This document shows, in pieces, positions 36,657 through 45,882 of a DNA stretch of 64,000 bases. The notes under the pieces are model-generated. The model was not told the DNA's origin, ran no database searches, and worked only from the letters and a program-made list of their open reading frames with translations. The DNA is taken from contig NZ_JAQQKW010000008.1 in the NCBI RefSeq assembly GCF_028550395.1, positions 62,001-126,000 on the forward strand. The letters run 5' to 3'. The position numbers and the translations under genes were made by a program. This DNA is from Asticcacaulis currens. Lineage in GTDB: Bacteria; Pseudomonadota; Alphaproteobacteria; Caulobacterales; Caulobacteraceae. Each line of letters starts with the position of its first letter. Position 1 is the first letter of the stretch.

Positions 36657-37673
36657 ATGGCGCGCGCCGCCAAGGCCACTGACACCGGAACGACGGGTTC
36701 CGCCAAACGCAATGTCTCAAAAGACGAACTCCTGAAATATTACCGTGAGATGGTTCTCATCCGCCGCTTCGAAGAGCGGGCGGGTCAGCTCTACGGTATG
36801 GGTCTGATCGGGGGCTTCTGCCACCTGTATATTGGTCAGGAAGCCGTTGCCGTGGGCATGGAGGCCGCCTCTATCGACGGCGATCAGGTCATCACCGGTT
36901 ACCGCGACCACGGCCACATGCTGGCCGCCGGTATGGACCCCAAGGCCGTTATGGCCGAGCTGACCGGTCGCATCGGCGGCTCGTCGAAGGGTAAGGGCGG
37001 GTCGATGCACATGTTCGACATCGAAACCGGCTTCTTCGGCGGTCACGGCATCGTCGGCGCTCAGGTGTCGCTGGGCACGGGTCTGGCCTTTGCCGACTGG
37101 TACCGCAACAATGGCAATGTCTCCTTCACCTATTTCGGTGACGGCGCGGCCAACCAGGGTCAGGTCTATGAAAGCTTCAACATGGCGAAGCTGTGGAACC
37201 TGCCGGTCGTCTATGTGATCGAAAACAACGAATACGCCATGGGCACCTCACTGGCCCGCGCCTCGGCGACGACGAACCTGTCGCAGCGCGGCGCGTCGTT
37301 CGGCATCCCCGGCGAGACGGTGGACGGCATGGACGTGTTCGCGGTGAAGGAAGCCGCCGAACGCGCCGCCGAATACGCCCGTTCGGGCAAGGGGCCGTAC
37401 ATTCTGGAAATGAAGACCTACCGCTATCGCGGTCACTCCATGTCCGACCCGGCCAAGTACCGCACCAAGGAAGAGGTCGATGAGGTCAAGACGACCCGCG
37501 ACCCGATCGACCACATCAAGACGATGCTGGAGCAGGCGGGTGTCGAAGAGGCCGAAATCAAGGCCATCGACAATGAAATCAAGGCGATTGTGCTGGAGGC
37601 CGTCGAGTTCGCTCAGACCAGCCCCGAACCCGATCCGTCCGAACTGTACACCGACGTTTATCTTGAGGCCTGA
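36657..37673 (+). CDS. pdhA: Pyruvate dehydrogenase E1 alpha subunit
   Basis: A 338-residue thiamine-diphosphate subunit. The TPP/Mg motif GDGAANQGQ...ENNEYAMG lies near 160-200, and the phosphorylation-loop-like region YRYRGHSMSDPAKYRTKEEV near 258 follows. With PdhB it decarboxylates pyruvate and transfers acetyl to lipoate. ATG 36657 follows GGGAGG; the upstream open frame lies in non-coding-looking sequence. It begins a tight pdhA-pdhB-pdhC-lpdA unit. Confidence 0.97.
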   Translation: MARAAKATDTGTTGSAKRNVSKDELLKYYREMVLIRRFEERAGQLYGMGLIGGFCHLYIGQEAVAVGMEAASIDGDQVITGYRDHGHMLAAGMDPKAVMAELTGRIGGSSKGKGGSMHMFDIETGFFGGHGIVGAQVSLGTGLAFADWYRNNGNVSFTYFGDGAANQGQVYESFNMAKLWNLPVVYVIENNEYAMGTSLARASATTNLSQRGASFGIPGETVDGMDVFAVKEAAERAAEYARSGKGPYILEMKTYRYRGHSMSDPAKYRTKEEVDEVKTTRDPIDHIKTMLEQAGVEEAEIKAIDNEIKAIVLEAVEFAQTSPEPDPSELYTDVYLEA

Positions 37674-37679
37674 TCCCAG

Positions 37680-39047
37680 ATGACCGACATTCTTATGCCC
37701 GCTCTCTCTCCGACCATGGAGGAGGGCACCCTTTCCAAGTGGCACATCAAGGCCGGTGACGAGATTTCCGCCGGTCAGGTGATCGCCGAAATCGAAACCG
37801 ACAAGGCGACGATGGAAGTCGAAGCCGTCGATGAAGGCGTGGTCGAGGCCATCCTGATCGAAGCCGGCACCGAAGGCGTCAAGGTCAATACGCCGATCGC
37901 GCGTCTGGCCGGTGGCGCGTCGGCCCCGGCACCGGTCAAGTCGGCGGAAAACACCGGTGGCGAAACCGCCGCTCAGGAGGGCGGCGAAAAGACGGCTGTG
38001 GTCGCTTCGGCAGTCGCGCCGCAGGTTAAGCCGCAAAGCGATCCGGAATTCCCGGAAGGCACGCCTATGGTCAAGATCACCGTGCGCGACGCGCTGCGTG
38101 ACGCCATGGCCGAAGAAATGCGTCGCGACGACCGCGTCTTCCTGATGGGTGAGGAAGTCGCCCAGTATCAGGGGGCTTATAAGGTGTCACGCGGCCTGCT
38201 CGAAGAGTTCGGCGACCGTCGCGTGATCGACACGCCGATCACCGAAATGGGCTTTGCCGGCATCGGTTCGGGGGCGGCTATGGCCGGTCTTAAGCCGATC
38301 ATCGAGTTCATGACCTTCAACTTCGCTATGCAGGCCATTGACCACATCCTGAACTCGTCGGCCAAGACGCTGTACATGTCGGGTGGTCAGATCAAGTCGT
38401 CGATCGTTTTCCGTGGCCCGAACGGTGCCGCGGCCCGCGTCGCCGCCCAGCACTCGCAGGACTATTCGGCGTGGTACGCCAACGTTCCGGGCCTGAAGGT
38501 CATTGCGCCTTACGACGCCGCGGACGCCAAGGGCCTGATGAAGGCCGCCATCCGCGATCCGAACCCCATCGTCTTCCTCGAACACGAGATGATGTATGGC
38601 AACGAGTTTGAAATCCCTGATGTTGAGGATTTCGTCCTTCCCATCGGCAAGGCCAAAATCCAGCGCGCCGGTAAGGATGTCACTATCGTCGCCCACTCGC
38701 GCATGGTCGGTTTTGCGCTCAAGGCGGCTGAGAAGCTGGCCGAAGAGGGTATCGACGCCGAAGTCGTCAACCTGCGCACACTTCGTCCGCTGGACACCGA
38801 CACGGTCGTCGCCTCGGTGAAGAAGACCAACCGTCTGGTCACCGTCGAAGAAGGCTGGGGCCCGTGCGGTATCGGTGCCGAAGTCGCCGCCCGCGTCACC
38901 GCCGAAGCCTTCGACGATCTGGATGCGCCGCCCGCTCGCGTGCACCAGGAAGACGTGCCGATGCCTTACGCCGCCAACCTCGAAGCCCTGACCGTCCCCA
39001 GCGTTGAGAAGATCATCGCCGCGGTCAAGCAAGTCTCGTACAAGTAA
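37680..39047 (+). CDS. pdhB: Pyruvate dehydrogenase E1 beta subunit with N-terminal lipoyl domain
   Basis: A 455-residue protein. Residues 1-80 form a lipoyl domain (lipoylated Lys near 41 in [11 protein letters not shown]), joined by an Ala/Pro-rich linker to the E1-beta transketolase domain ([15 protein letters not shown] near 130, [15 protein letters not shown], ...). E1-beta with an attached lipoyl domain is typical of alphaproteobacteria and plant/mitochondrial-type systems such as Sinorhizobium. The domain is almost identical in protein sequence to that of pdhC. Confidence 0.96.
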   Translation: MTDILMPALSPTMEEGTLSKWHIKAGDEISAGQVIAEIETDKATMEVEAVDEGVVEAILIEAGTEGVKVNTPIARLAGGASAPAPVKSAENTGGETAAQEGGEKTAVVASAVAPQVKPQSDPEFPEGTPMVKITVRDALRDAMAEEMRRDDRVFLMGEEVAQYQGAYKVSRGLLEEFGDRRVIDTPITEMGFAGIGSGAAMAGLKPIIEFMTFNFAMQAIDHILNSSAKTLYMSGGQIKSSIVFRGPNGAAARVAAQHSQDYSAWYANVPGLKVIAPYDAADAKGLMKAAIRDPNPIVFLEHEMMYGNEFEIPDVEDFVLPIGKAKIQRAGKDVTIVAHSRMVGFALKAAEKLAEEGIDAEVVNLRTLRPLDTDTVVASVKKTNRLVTVEEGWGPCGIGAEVAARVTAEAFDDLDAPPARVHQEDVPMPYAANLEALTVPSVEKIIAAVKQVSYK

Positions 39048-39059
39048 GAGGGGCCACAT

Positions 39060-40346
39060 ATGACCGATATTCTGATGCCGGCGCTCTCGCCCACCATGGA
39101 AGAGGGCATTCTGGCCAAGTGGCACGTCAAGGTCGGGGACACCGTCTCCGCCGGTGATGTCATCGCCGAAATCGAAACCGACAAGGCGACGATGGAAGTC
39201 GAAGCCGTCGATGAGGGCGTGGTTGAGGCCATCCTGATCGAAGCCGGGACCGAAGGCGTGAAGGTGAACACCCCTATCGCCCGCCTAAAAAGTGAAGATG
39301 GGGCGGGTGAGGGCGGTTCGGCCGCTCCCGCGCCCAAGGCGGAGGCCCCGAAAGCCGCCGAAGCGCCGAAGCCCGCCGCGGCTCCGGCCCCTGTGGCCGC
39401 CGCCCCCGTTGCAGCCCCGGCCGCTTCGGGTGGGGCGCGCGTGGCGGCTTCGCCTCTGGCGCGTCGTCTGGCCGAGATCAACAAGCTCGATCTCAAGCTG
39501 CTGAAAGGCACCGGCCCGCACGGCCGTATCATCAAGCGCGATATCGAAGCCGCTCTCGCTTCGGGCACCGGCAAGGCCGGTTCCGCCCCGGCGGCGACCA
39601 CCGCTGCGGCTGAGCCGCGCAAGGTGCAGACCCTTGAGCAATTGGGCATTCCGGCGGGGTCTTACGACCTCGTTCCGCTCAACAATATGCGCAAGGTCAT
39701 CGCCCGCCGCCTGACCGAGTCCTTCCGCGACATCCCGCACTTCCCGCTGACCGTCGATATCGAACTCGACAACCTGCTGGCAGCGCGCACCAAGATCAAT
39801 ACGGCGCTGGAATCGCAGGGTATCAAGGTCTCGGTGAACGATATTGTCATCAAGGCGGTGGCGCTGGCGCTCAAGCAGGTGCCGGAAGCCAATGCCTCCT
39901 TCACCCCCGAAGGCATTGCTCTGCACCACAATGCCGATATCGCCATGGCCGTGGCCATCGACGGTGGCCTGATCACCCCGATCATCCGCAAGGCCGAGAC
40001 CAAGTCTCTGGCCCAGATCGCCAAGGAAACCAAGGATCTGGCGGCGCGCGCCCGTGACATGAAGCTGAAGCCCGAAGAGTTCCAGGGCGGCACCTTCTCG
40101 GTGTCCAACCTCGGCATGTTCGGCATCAAGCAGTTCGCCTCCATCATCAACGAACCGCAGGGCTGCATCCTGTCGGTCGGTGCCGGTGAACAACGCCCGG
40201 TCGTCAAGAACGGCCAGCTGGCGGTCGCCACCGTCATGACCGTCACCCTGACCTGCGATCACCGCGTGGTCGATGGGTCGGTCGGCGCCAAGTACATTAC
40301 CGCATTGAAGGGCCTTCTCGAAGACCCGATTAAAATGTTGGCTTAA
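39060..40346 (+). CDS. pdhC: Dihydrolipoamide acetyltransferase (E2 of pyruvate dehydrogenase)
   Basis: A 428-residue core protein. One lipoyl domain (Lys near 41), an Ala/Pro linker, a peripheral-subunit-binding domain ([21 protein letters not shown] near 137), and the catalytic domain with the acyltransferase His in [16 protein letters not shown] near 398. It moves the acetyl group from lipoate to CoA. It starts 12 bases after pdhB. Confidence 0.96.
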   Translation: MTDILMPALSPTMEEGILAKWHVKVGDTVSAGDVIAEIETDKATMEVEAVDEGVVEAILIEAGTEGVKVNTPIARLKSEDGAGEGGSAAPAPKAEAPKAAEAPKPAAAPAPVAAAPVAAPAASGGARVAASPLARRLAEINKLDLKLLKGTGPHGRIIKRDIEAALASGTGKAGSAPAATTAAAEPRKVQTLEQLGIPAGSYDLVPLNNMRKVIARRLTESFRDIPHFPLTVDIELDNLLAARTKINTALESQGIKVSVNDIVIKAVALALKQVPEANASFTPEGIALHHNADIAMAVAIDGGLITPIIRKAETKSLAQIAKETKDLAARARDMKLKPEEFQGGTFSVSNLGMFGIKQFASIINEPQGCILSVGAGEQRPVVKNGQLAVATVMTVTLTCDHRVVDGSVGAKYITALKGLLEDPIKMLA

Positions 40347-40360
40347 GGAGTTGATTCAAC

Positions 40361-41761
40361 ATGTCTTATGATCTGGTTGTTATCGGCTCCGGTCCTGGCG
40401 GTTATGAAGGGGCCATCCGCGCCTCTCAGAACGGCCTGAAGGTCGCCATCGTCGAGCGTGAACTTCTTGGCGGCATCTGCCTCAACTGGGGCTGCATCCC
40501 GACCAAGGCGCTGCTCAAGTCGGCCGAAGTGTTCGACAAGATCAATCACCTCGGTGATTACGGTCTGACAGGCGAAAAGCCGGGCTTCGACTTTGAAAAG
40601 GTCATCGCCCGCTCGCGCGCCGTCGCCAAGCAGCTCAATGGCGGCGTCGGCTATCTGATGAAGAAGAACAAGATCGACGTGATCGAGGGCTTCGCCACGC
40701 TTGAGCCGGGCAAGGATGCGCCCAAGGTGCGCGTTAAGCTCAATAAGGGCGGCGAACAGGTTATCGAGGCCAAGAACGTCATGCTGGCGGTCGGGGCGCG
40801 CGCCCGCGAAATCCCGACCATCGGCGCGGTTTCGGACGGCGAGCGCATCTGGACCTATCGTAACGCCCTGACGCCCAAGGCCATGCCGAAGTCGCTGGTG
40901 GTGATCGGTTCGGGCGCTATCGGCATTGAGTTCGCCTCCTTCTATCGCTCGCTGGGCGCTGATGTCACCGTGGTCGAGGCCATGGACCGCATCCTGCCGG
41001 TCGAGGACAAGGAAGTTTCCGCTGAGGCTCAGAAGGCCTTTGAAAAGCGCGGCTTCAAGTTCCGTCTGGGGGCCAAGGTGACCAAGGTCGAAAAGACTGC
41101 TGCGAATGTCAAGGTTTCGGTCGAGGTCGGCGGCAAGGCCGAAACGCTGGAGGCCGAAGGCTGCATCGTGGCCGTCGGCATCGTGGCCAATACCGAAAAC
41201 CTCGGTCTGGAAAAGCTGGGCGTTGAGATGGACCGCGGTCACATCAAGAACGACAGCCACGGCAAGACCAATGTGAAGGGCCTTTACGCCATTGGCGACT
41301 GCGCCGGGCCGCCCTGGCTGGCGCACAAGGCTTCGCACGAAGCCGTCCACGCCGCCGACTATATGGCCGGCAAGAAGCTGTCGAACCTCAATCCGCCGAT
41401 TCCGGGCTGCACCTACGCCACGCCGGAAGTGGCCTCGGTCGGTATCACCGAGCAGGGCGCGAAGGAAAAGGGTCTGGACGTCAAGATCGGCCGATTCCCC
41501 TTCAAGGCCAATGGCAAGGCGATTGCGGCCGGTGAGCCGGGCGGTTTCGTCAAGGTGATCTTCGACAAGAAGACCGGCGCGCTTCTGGGGGCCCACCTGA
41601 TCGGGGCCAATGTAACGGAAATGGTGCAGGGCTTCTGTCTGGCCATCACCATGGAAGCGACGGAAGAGGACCTTCAAGGGACCGTCTTCCCGCACCCGAC
41701 TATGTCGGAGGCCATCCTCGAAGCGTCGCTGGATGCCGACGGACGGATGATCAATCTGTAG
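40361..41761 (+). CDS. lpdA: Dihydrolipoyl dehydrogenase
   Basis: A 466-residue flavoenzyme (E3). The FAD motif GSGPGGYEGAIRASQ is at 9-23, the redox-active disulphide lies in GGICLNWGCIPTKALL near 36-51, the NAD motif VIGSGAIGIEFASFYRS near 180, and the active-site His in the C-terminal HPTMSEAILEASL. It reoxidises dihydrolipoate using NAD+. It ends the pdh cluster, followed by a terminator at 41863. Confidence 0.97.
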   Translation: MSYDLVVIGSGPGGYEGAIRASQNGLKVAIVERELLGGICLNWGCIPTKALLKSAEVFDKINHLGDYGLTGEKPGFDFEKVIARSRAVAKQLNGGVGYLMKKNKIDVIEGFATLEPGKDAPKVRVKLNKGGEQVIEAKNVMLAVGARAREIPTIGAVSDGERIWTYRNALTPKAMPKSLVVIGSGAIGIEFASFYRSLGADVTVVEAMDRILPVEDKEVSAEAQKAFEKRGFKFRLGAKVTKVEKTAANVKVSVEVGGKAETLEAEGCIVAVGIVANTENLGLEKLGVEMDRGHIKNDSHGKTNVKGLYAIGDCAGPPWLAHKASHEAVHAADYMAGKKLSNLNPPIPGCTYATPEVASVGITEQGAKEKGLDVKIGRFPFKANGKAIAAGEPGGFVKVIFDKKTGALLGAHLIGANVTEMVQGFCLAITMEATEEDLQGTVFPHPTMSEAILEASLDADGRMINL

Positions 41762-41862
41762 AACCACCATGGAGGAAACAGGTTTCCCCCATGTACCCCC
41801 TTCGCCGTATTGTGAAAAATTTCTTGGGGCGGCCCGTCGAAATTTTTCGCTTTGAAGCGTAA

Positions 41863-41893
41863 AAAAGCCCGCTCTGAAACAGAGCGGGCTTTT
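41863..41893. terminator. Bidirectional terminator after lpdA
   Basis: AAAAGCCCGCTCTG (41863-41876) and CAGAGCGGGCTTTT (41880-41893) form a perfect 14-bp stem with a three-base loop. It ends the pdh transcript and the convergent PepSY gene transcript. Confidence 0.92.
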
Positions 41894-41964
41894 GATTTTA
41901 TTGGAAAAATTATAATTTCAAAACGCAATTTAAATTTCAGTTTTATTTTGCAATTTATTCTCCG

Positions 41965-43296
41965 TTACGTCAGGCCCAGCCAGTCGCGGACAGGGGCGAT
42001 ACGCCTCAGTACCCATCGCTCGATCAGGGCCACAAGGATCAGGCACAGCCCCATCATTGGCAGGAAAAGGGCAAGGCCCAGTATCAGCAAGCCCAGTCCC
42101 GTGCCGAGCCGTTCGTCGGGCAGGCGACTGGGCGCGCCCAGTGTCACCTTGTCCGGTCGCCGTCGCCACCACATCATCACCGCCGAAACGCACAGCGTTA
42201 AAAGTCCTGCGGCGGTTAGCACGCCCAGCGCCTGATTGAACGCGCCGAATAACTGGCCTTCGTGCAGGGCAATGCTCACACCGAACACCCGGTCGATCAG
42301 TGGCTTGTCACCAAAGGTCTTGATCTGCGCCACGTCCCCCATGTGATCGAAGGTGACGGTAACGCCCTTGGGCCGGTTCTGGGTCTGGGAGACGCCCTGC
42401 CACGGCTTGCCCCCGGCCGGTGCCATCAGCACGACCGGCGGCGGCAGGTCGGCGGCGCGCAATTCGCCCGCCATATGGTCCAGAAGCGTCAAATCGACCG
42501 CGCCTCCGGCTTGCGCACTGCCGTGGCCGTGGCCCTCGTGCTCGCCGGCCTTGTCGGCCGCGCGGCTGGTGGACCAGTCCGGTTTGGACGACTGAGCGAT
42601 CACCGCCTGACGCACCACCTTGAACCCGGCCCCCCAGACGGTCGTCCACGGCAGGCCGGTCAGCAGCAGGCAGAGCGCAAAAAACGACACCCACAGGCCC
42701 GTCACCGCGTGCAGATCGCGCCAGAACAGTTTGGCCTCAAGGCGCGGCCACAGGACTCCGGCCAGACCCTTTGCGCCCCGCGGCCACCACAGATAGAGGC
42801 CGGTAAGGATCATCACTATGGCCCAGCACGCTGCCGTTTCGACCAGCAGGGTGCCGAACAGCCCGGCAAACAACTCGCCATGGATGGTTTTGACGACATT
42901 CATAAACCGCGCCTCTTCGGGCACGGATTTCAGCATGGTCAGGGTTTCCGGGTGCACATAGACGCGCAGCCGTTCGCCCTTTTCGCTCAACGTGACGCGC
43001 GCCGCGTCGGTGACGTCCGGCCGGACCTCGACCGACTGAAACTGCGCGTGGGGAAAGGCCGCCAGCGCGCCTTCGACCTGCGCCGACAGGGGCTGAACCC
43101 GCCCCGCCCGACCCACCTGATCATAGGGGCGGTCGATGGCCGCCTCGATCTGGGGCTTGAACAGATAGATCGGCCCCGTCAGGGACAGGATCACGATGAA
43201 GGGGATGCACACCAGCCCCGCATAGAAGTGCCACCGCCAGATCATCCGGTAGTCGATAATCTGGCGGCGAACCGTGTCGTTCGCCGCCTGGTTCAT
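41965..43296 (-). CDS. PepSY-associated membrane protein (iron-uptake type)
   Basis: A 443-residue protein of the PepSY-TM family, likely five membrane segments: WRWHFYAGLVCIPFIVILSLTGPIYLF near 19-45, three in the middle and two at the C-terminus. PepSY repeats occur in the periplasmic loops (YVHPETLTMLKSV). Proteins of this family next to TonB receptors are proposed to reduce or release iron in the periplasm; this is not proven. The receptor gene ends one base upstream, so the two are probably cotranscribed. A His-rich stretch (GEHEGHGHGSAQ) lies in a loop and may bind metal. Confidence 0.85.
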   Translation of the reverse strand: MNQAANDTVRRQIIDYRMIWRWHFYAGLVCIPFIVILSLTGPIYLFKPQIEAAIDRPYDQVGRAGRVQPLSAQVEGALAAFPHAQFQSVEVRPDVTDAARVTLSEKGERLRVYVHPETLTMLKSVPEEARFMNVVKTIHGELFAGLFGTLLVETAACWAIVMILTGLYLWWPRGAKGLAGVLWPRLEAKLFWRDLHAVTGLWVSFFALCLLLTGLPWTTVWGAGFKVVRQAVIAQSSKPDWSTSRAADKAGEHEGHGHGSAQAGGAVDLTLLDHMAGELRAADLPPPVVLMAPAGGKPWQGVSQTQNRPKGVTVTFDHMGDVAQIKTFGDKPLIDRVFGVSIALHEGQLFGAFNQALGVLTAAGLLTLCVSAVMMWWRRRPDKVTLGAPSRLPDERLGTGLGLLILGLALFLPMMGLCLILVALIERWVLRRIAPVRDWLGLT

Positions 43297-43297
43297 G

Positions 43298-45373
43298 CTA
43301 TTGCCCCGTCAGCTTGAAGCCGATGAACACGGCGCGACCTTCGCCGGGCCAGAAGGCCGACCGCGAGCTGGCCGCGACCCTGGTGAAGTCGGTCACCGCC
43401 GTGACGCTCGACACATAGCGCGTGTCGTCCAGATTGCGCCCTTCGACGAAGACTTCCAGCCCGTCATTGATCTTTTTGGAGGCTGACAGGTTCCACACGG
43501 TGAAGCCCGGTGCCTTTTGCGTATTGGCGTAATCGACCCACACATCCGACGGCGTCCATTCCACCGACGGCGTAATGCGCCAGCCGCTCTTTGAGCTGAA
43601 GGCCAGTTCGCCGCGGTAGTAGTGTTCGGGGATGATGGGCAGGCGACCATTGCCATAGGTCTTGTCATGGTCGAATTTGAAATCCGACCAGGTATAGGTC
43701 TGACGCGCCATGACGGCCCAGTTACCGATGCTGCCGATGCGCCAGTCGAGCGCGGCTTCAAGGCCCTGATGGATCGTGTTCTGGGCGTTGAAGGTGGCGG
43801 CGGGAATGTCGGGCGACACGATGAAGTTGAGCATTTCTCCGTCGATTTCGGCCCGATAGAGCGCCACATCCCAGGTCAGGTGTTGCGAGCGGCCGCGCGT
43901 GCCGATTTCCGCCGTCACGGCCTCCTGAGGCCGCACGCTGGTGAACTGCGGCAGGGGCGTCTGCACCAGAGCGCCATAGGTCGGGGCTTCGACCGACTTG
44001 GTAATATTGGCAAAGACCTGCTGACCGCCGGCGTTTTGCCACAGAAGCCCGACGCGCGGCGCAAACCAGTCGAAATCCTTGTCGGCATTGTTGGCCGTAT
44101 TGAGATAGTTGACATAGTCGCGGCGGGTCCAGCCGTAGGAGCCGCCGGCGATCAGGGCCAGTTGCTCCGTGACGAACAGGCGGCCTTCGGCAAACACATC
44201 CCAGCTCTGGGCGTTCTGCACCGCATTACCCGACATCGTGCCGGGCAGGCCATTGCTGTTGGCGAAGGTGTGGGCGTCGATATTGCCGCTTCGGTAATTG
44301 ACCCCGGCAAAGACGTCGTAGCGCTTGCCGCCCACTGTGCCCTGACCGTCGAGGCGGGCAAAGGCGCCATAGTTCTGATATTGCTGGTCAATATAGATGG
44401 AGATGGGGTGGATGAGCTGCTTCCACGCGGCATAGACGCCGCCTTCGACGCGCCAGTTGTCGTTGATCTGCCAGTCGCCCTGCACCGTGCTGCGCGCGGA
44501 TTTGACGTTGCGGCCGTAGCGCAGCAGCGGATAGTTGGCGGCGGTCGTCACCCTGGGTGTCGTCAGGGCCTGTTGGAGAGTCAGAGCCCCGGCGATGCGC
44601 TGATCAAGGTCATTGCCCTGAAAAATGAAACGCAGCGAGCGGCCTTCACCGAAGCGGCGACCGATATTCAGCGTCACACGTTTACCGTTCTGTTCGGAAT
44701 TGTCGCGCCAGCCGTCGGCATGGACGGTGCTGGCCGACAGATAGAGGTCGTAATCGCCGATGACATCGGCATAGGCGATCTGTCCACGGGTGGTGCCAAA
44801 GCTGCCGCCTTCCAGCCGCACCAGCGTGCGGTAACCGGCATTGCGGCCGCTGGTCGTGACGTAGTTGACCGCACCGCCCAGTTGCGCGCCGCCGAAGCGC
44901 AGGGCATTGCCGCCCTTATAGACTTCGATATAGCGCGCCGACAGCGGGTCGATCTCCTGATAATCGCCGGAGCCGTCGGCCTGATTGACGGGTACGCCGT
45001 CGATGGACAGCCACGACCCGCGATTGTGGGCGGAGTTACCGATGCCGGAGCCGCGAATAGAGAAGCGGCTGTCTTCGCCGAACTTCTTTTGGGCGAAGAC
45101 GCCGGAGACGTTTTTCAGCGTGTCGTACATCCCGACCGCATAGCTGTTGCTATAGGTTTCGGAGGCGACGACCGACACTGCGCCCGGTGTCCGCGACAAT
45201 TTGGCGCGGGTGTCGCGCACGGCGGACGGGTCTTCGGGATTGAGGCGGCCGGTGACGATGACGGTGGGGATGTCATCCGCGTCGGAGGCGATGGGGGCGG
45301 CAAAAGCGGGCAGGGCGGCGCACAGGGCGAGGCCGGAAGCGCTGAGGCACAGCGCGAATATACGGGTTTTCAT
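43298..45373 (-). CDS. TonB-dependent outer-membrane receptor
   Basis: A 691-residue receptor. A signal peptide (ALCLSASGLALCAALPAFAA) precedes the plug domain (GVFAQKKFGEDSRFSIRGSG near 95) and a long beta-barrel ending in an aromatic-terminal strand (FIGFKLTGQ). The plug and the lack of a siderophore-specific motif suggest an iron- or copper-chelate receptor. A TonB box cannot be seen with confidence. Encoded between a DUF2946 gene and the PepSY gene, which points to a metal-uptake unit. No clear Fur box is visible upstream. Confidence 0.92.
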   Translation of the reverse strand: MKTRIFALCLSASGLALCAALPAFAAPIASDADDIPTVIVTGRLNPEDPSAVRDTRAKLSRTPGAVSVVASETYSNSYAVGMYDTLKNVSGVFAQKKFGEDSRFSIRGSGIGNSAHNRGSWLSIDGVPVNQADGSGDYQEIDPLSARYIEVYKGGNALRFGGAQLGGAVNYVTTSGRNAGYRTLVRLEGGSFGTTRGQIAYADVIGDYDLYLSASTVHADGWRDNSEQNGKRVTLNIGRRFGEGRSLRFIFQGNDLDQRIAGALTLQQALTTPRVTTAANYPLLRYGRNVKSARSTVQGDWQINDNWRVEGGVYAAWKQLIHPISIYIDQQYQNYGAFARLDGQGTVGGKRYDVFAGVNYRSGNIDAHTFANSNGLPGTMSGNAVQNAQSWDVFAEGRLFVTEQLALIAGGSYGWTRRDYVNYLNTANNADKDFDWFAPRVGLLWQNAGGQQVFANITKSVEAPTYGALVQTPLPQFTSVRPQEAVTAEIGTRGRSQHLTWDVALYRAEIDGEMLNFIVSPDIPAATFNAQNTIHQGLEAALDWRIGSIGNWAVMARQTYTWSDFKFDHDKTYGNGRLPIIPEHYYRGELAFSSKSGWRITPSVEWTPSDVWVDYANTQKAPGFTVWNLSASKKINDGLEVFVEGRNLDDTRYVSSVTAVTDFTRVAASSRSAFWPGEGRAVFIGFKLTGQ

Positions 45374-45436
45374 GAAATAACCTGTCTGAAAGCACGACGT
45401 ATCAGCGCGCGTGATGCACGCTGAGCGGAAAAGCGA

Positions 45437-45850
45437 TCAGACGAGGTGTGGGGGGCCGCAGGAATGCGGACGCGGCGGGGCGCGGGCCTTCGGTTGCGCC
45501 ACATCCGACGCAGGCGTCAGCGGCGCAAGGGTTTGCATATAGACAACGGGTGCGACGGTCAGGTCGGGCTGCGGCAGGCCGGTCAGGCCCGCCAGCACGC
45601 AATCGGCGCATTTGAGGCCCTGAGTGGCCTTTTGCACCTTGTCCTTAGCGACGGCCTGACTGAGGGTCGTATCGACCACCGGCACCGGACTGTTACACAG
45701 GACAAAGCCAGACCCGTCGCGCGATGCCGCCAGAAGGTGCGGCGGAAACAGCACCTGAACCAGCAGGCCCATGACCACGGCGATCAGCGTCCAGAAGCGG
45801 ATTTCGCTTCCGGCCTTGGTGCCGTGAGACGGGGTGCGGGCTATGGCCAT
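45437..45850 (-). CDS. DUF2946 family protein (metal-uptake associated)
   Basis: A 137-residue protein with one N-terminal hydrophobic segment (FWTLIAVVMGLLVQVLFPPHLLA) and C-x2-C (CADC near 83) plus the C-terminal HSCGPPH. The pattern of cysteines, Ala/Pro-rich spacer and HSCGPPH-type end matches DUF2946, small membrane-anchored proteins often found next to TonB receptors for copper or iron. It is likely exported and metal-binding, but no activity is known. It is upstream of the receptor on the same strand. Confidence 0.75.
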   Translation of the reverse strand: MAIARTPSHGTKAGSEIRFWTLIAVVMGLLVQVLFPPHLLAASRDGSGFVLCNSPVPVVDTTLSQAVAKDKVQKATQGLKCADCVLAGLTGLPQPDLTVAPVVYMQTLAPLTPASDVAQPKARAPPRPHSCGPPHLV

Positions 45851-45882
45851 GTTTCCGCCTTAACCCTGGCGTGTGCCGGCTG

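Noticed and set aside
40343-41770. 475-residue minus-strand open frame
   Set aside because: It lies antisense to lpdA, whose motifs are complete.
43622-45424. 600-residue plus-strand open frame
   Set aside because: It is antisense to the TonB receptor, has no known domain and arises from high GC and codon periodicity.
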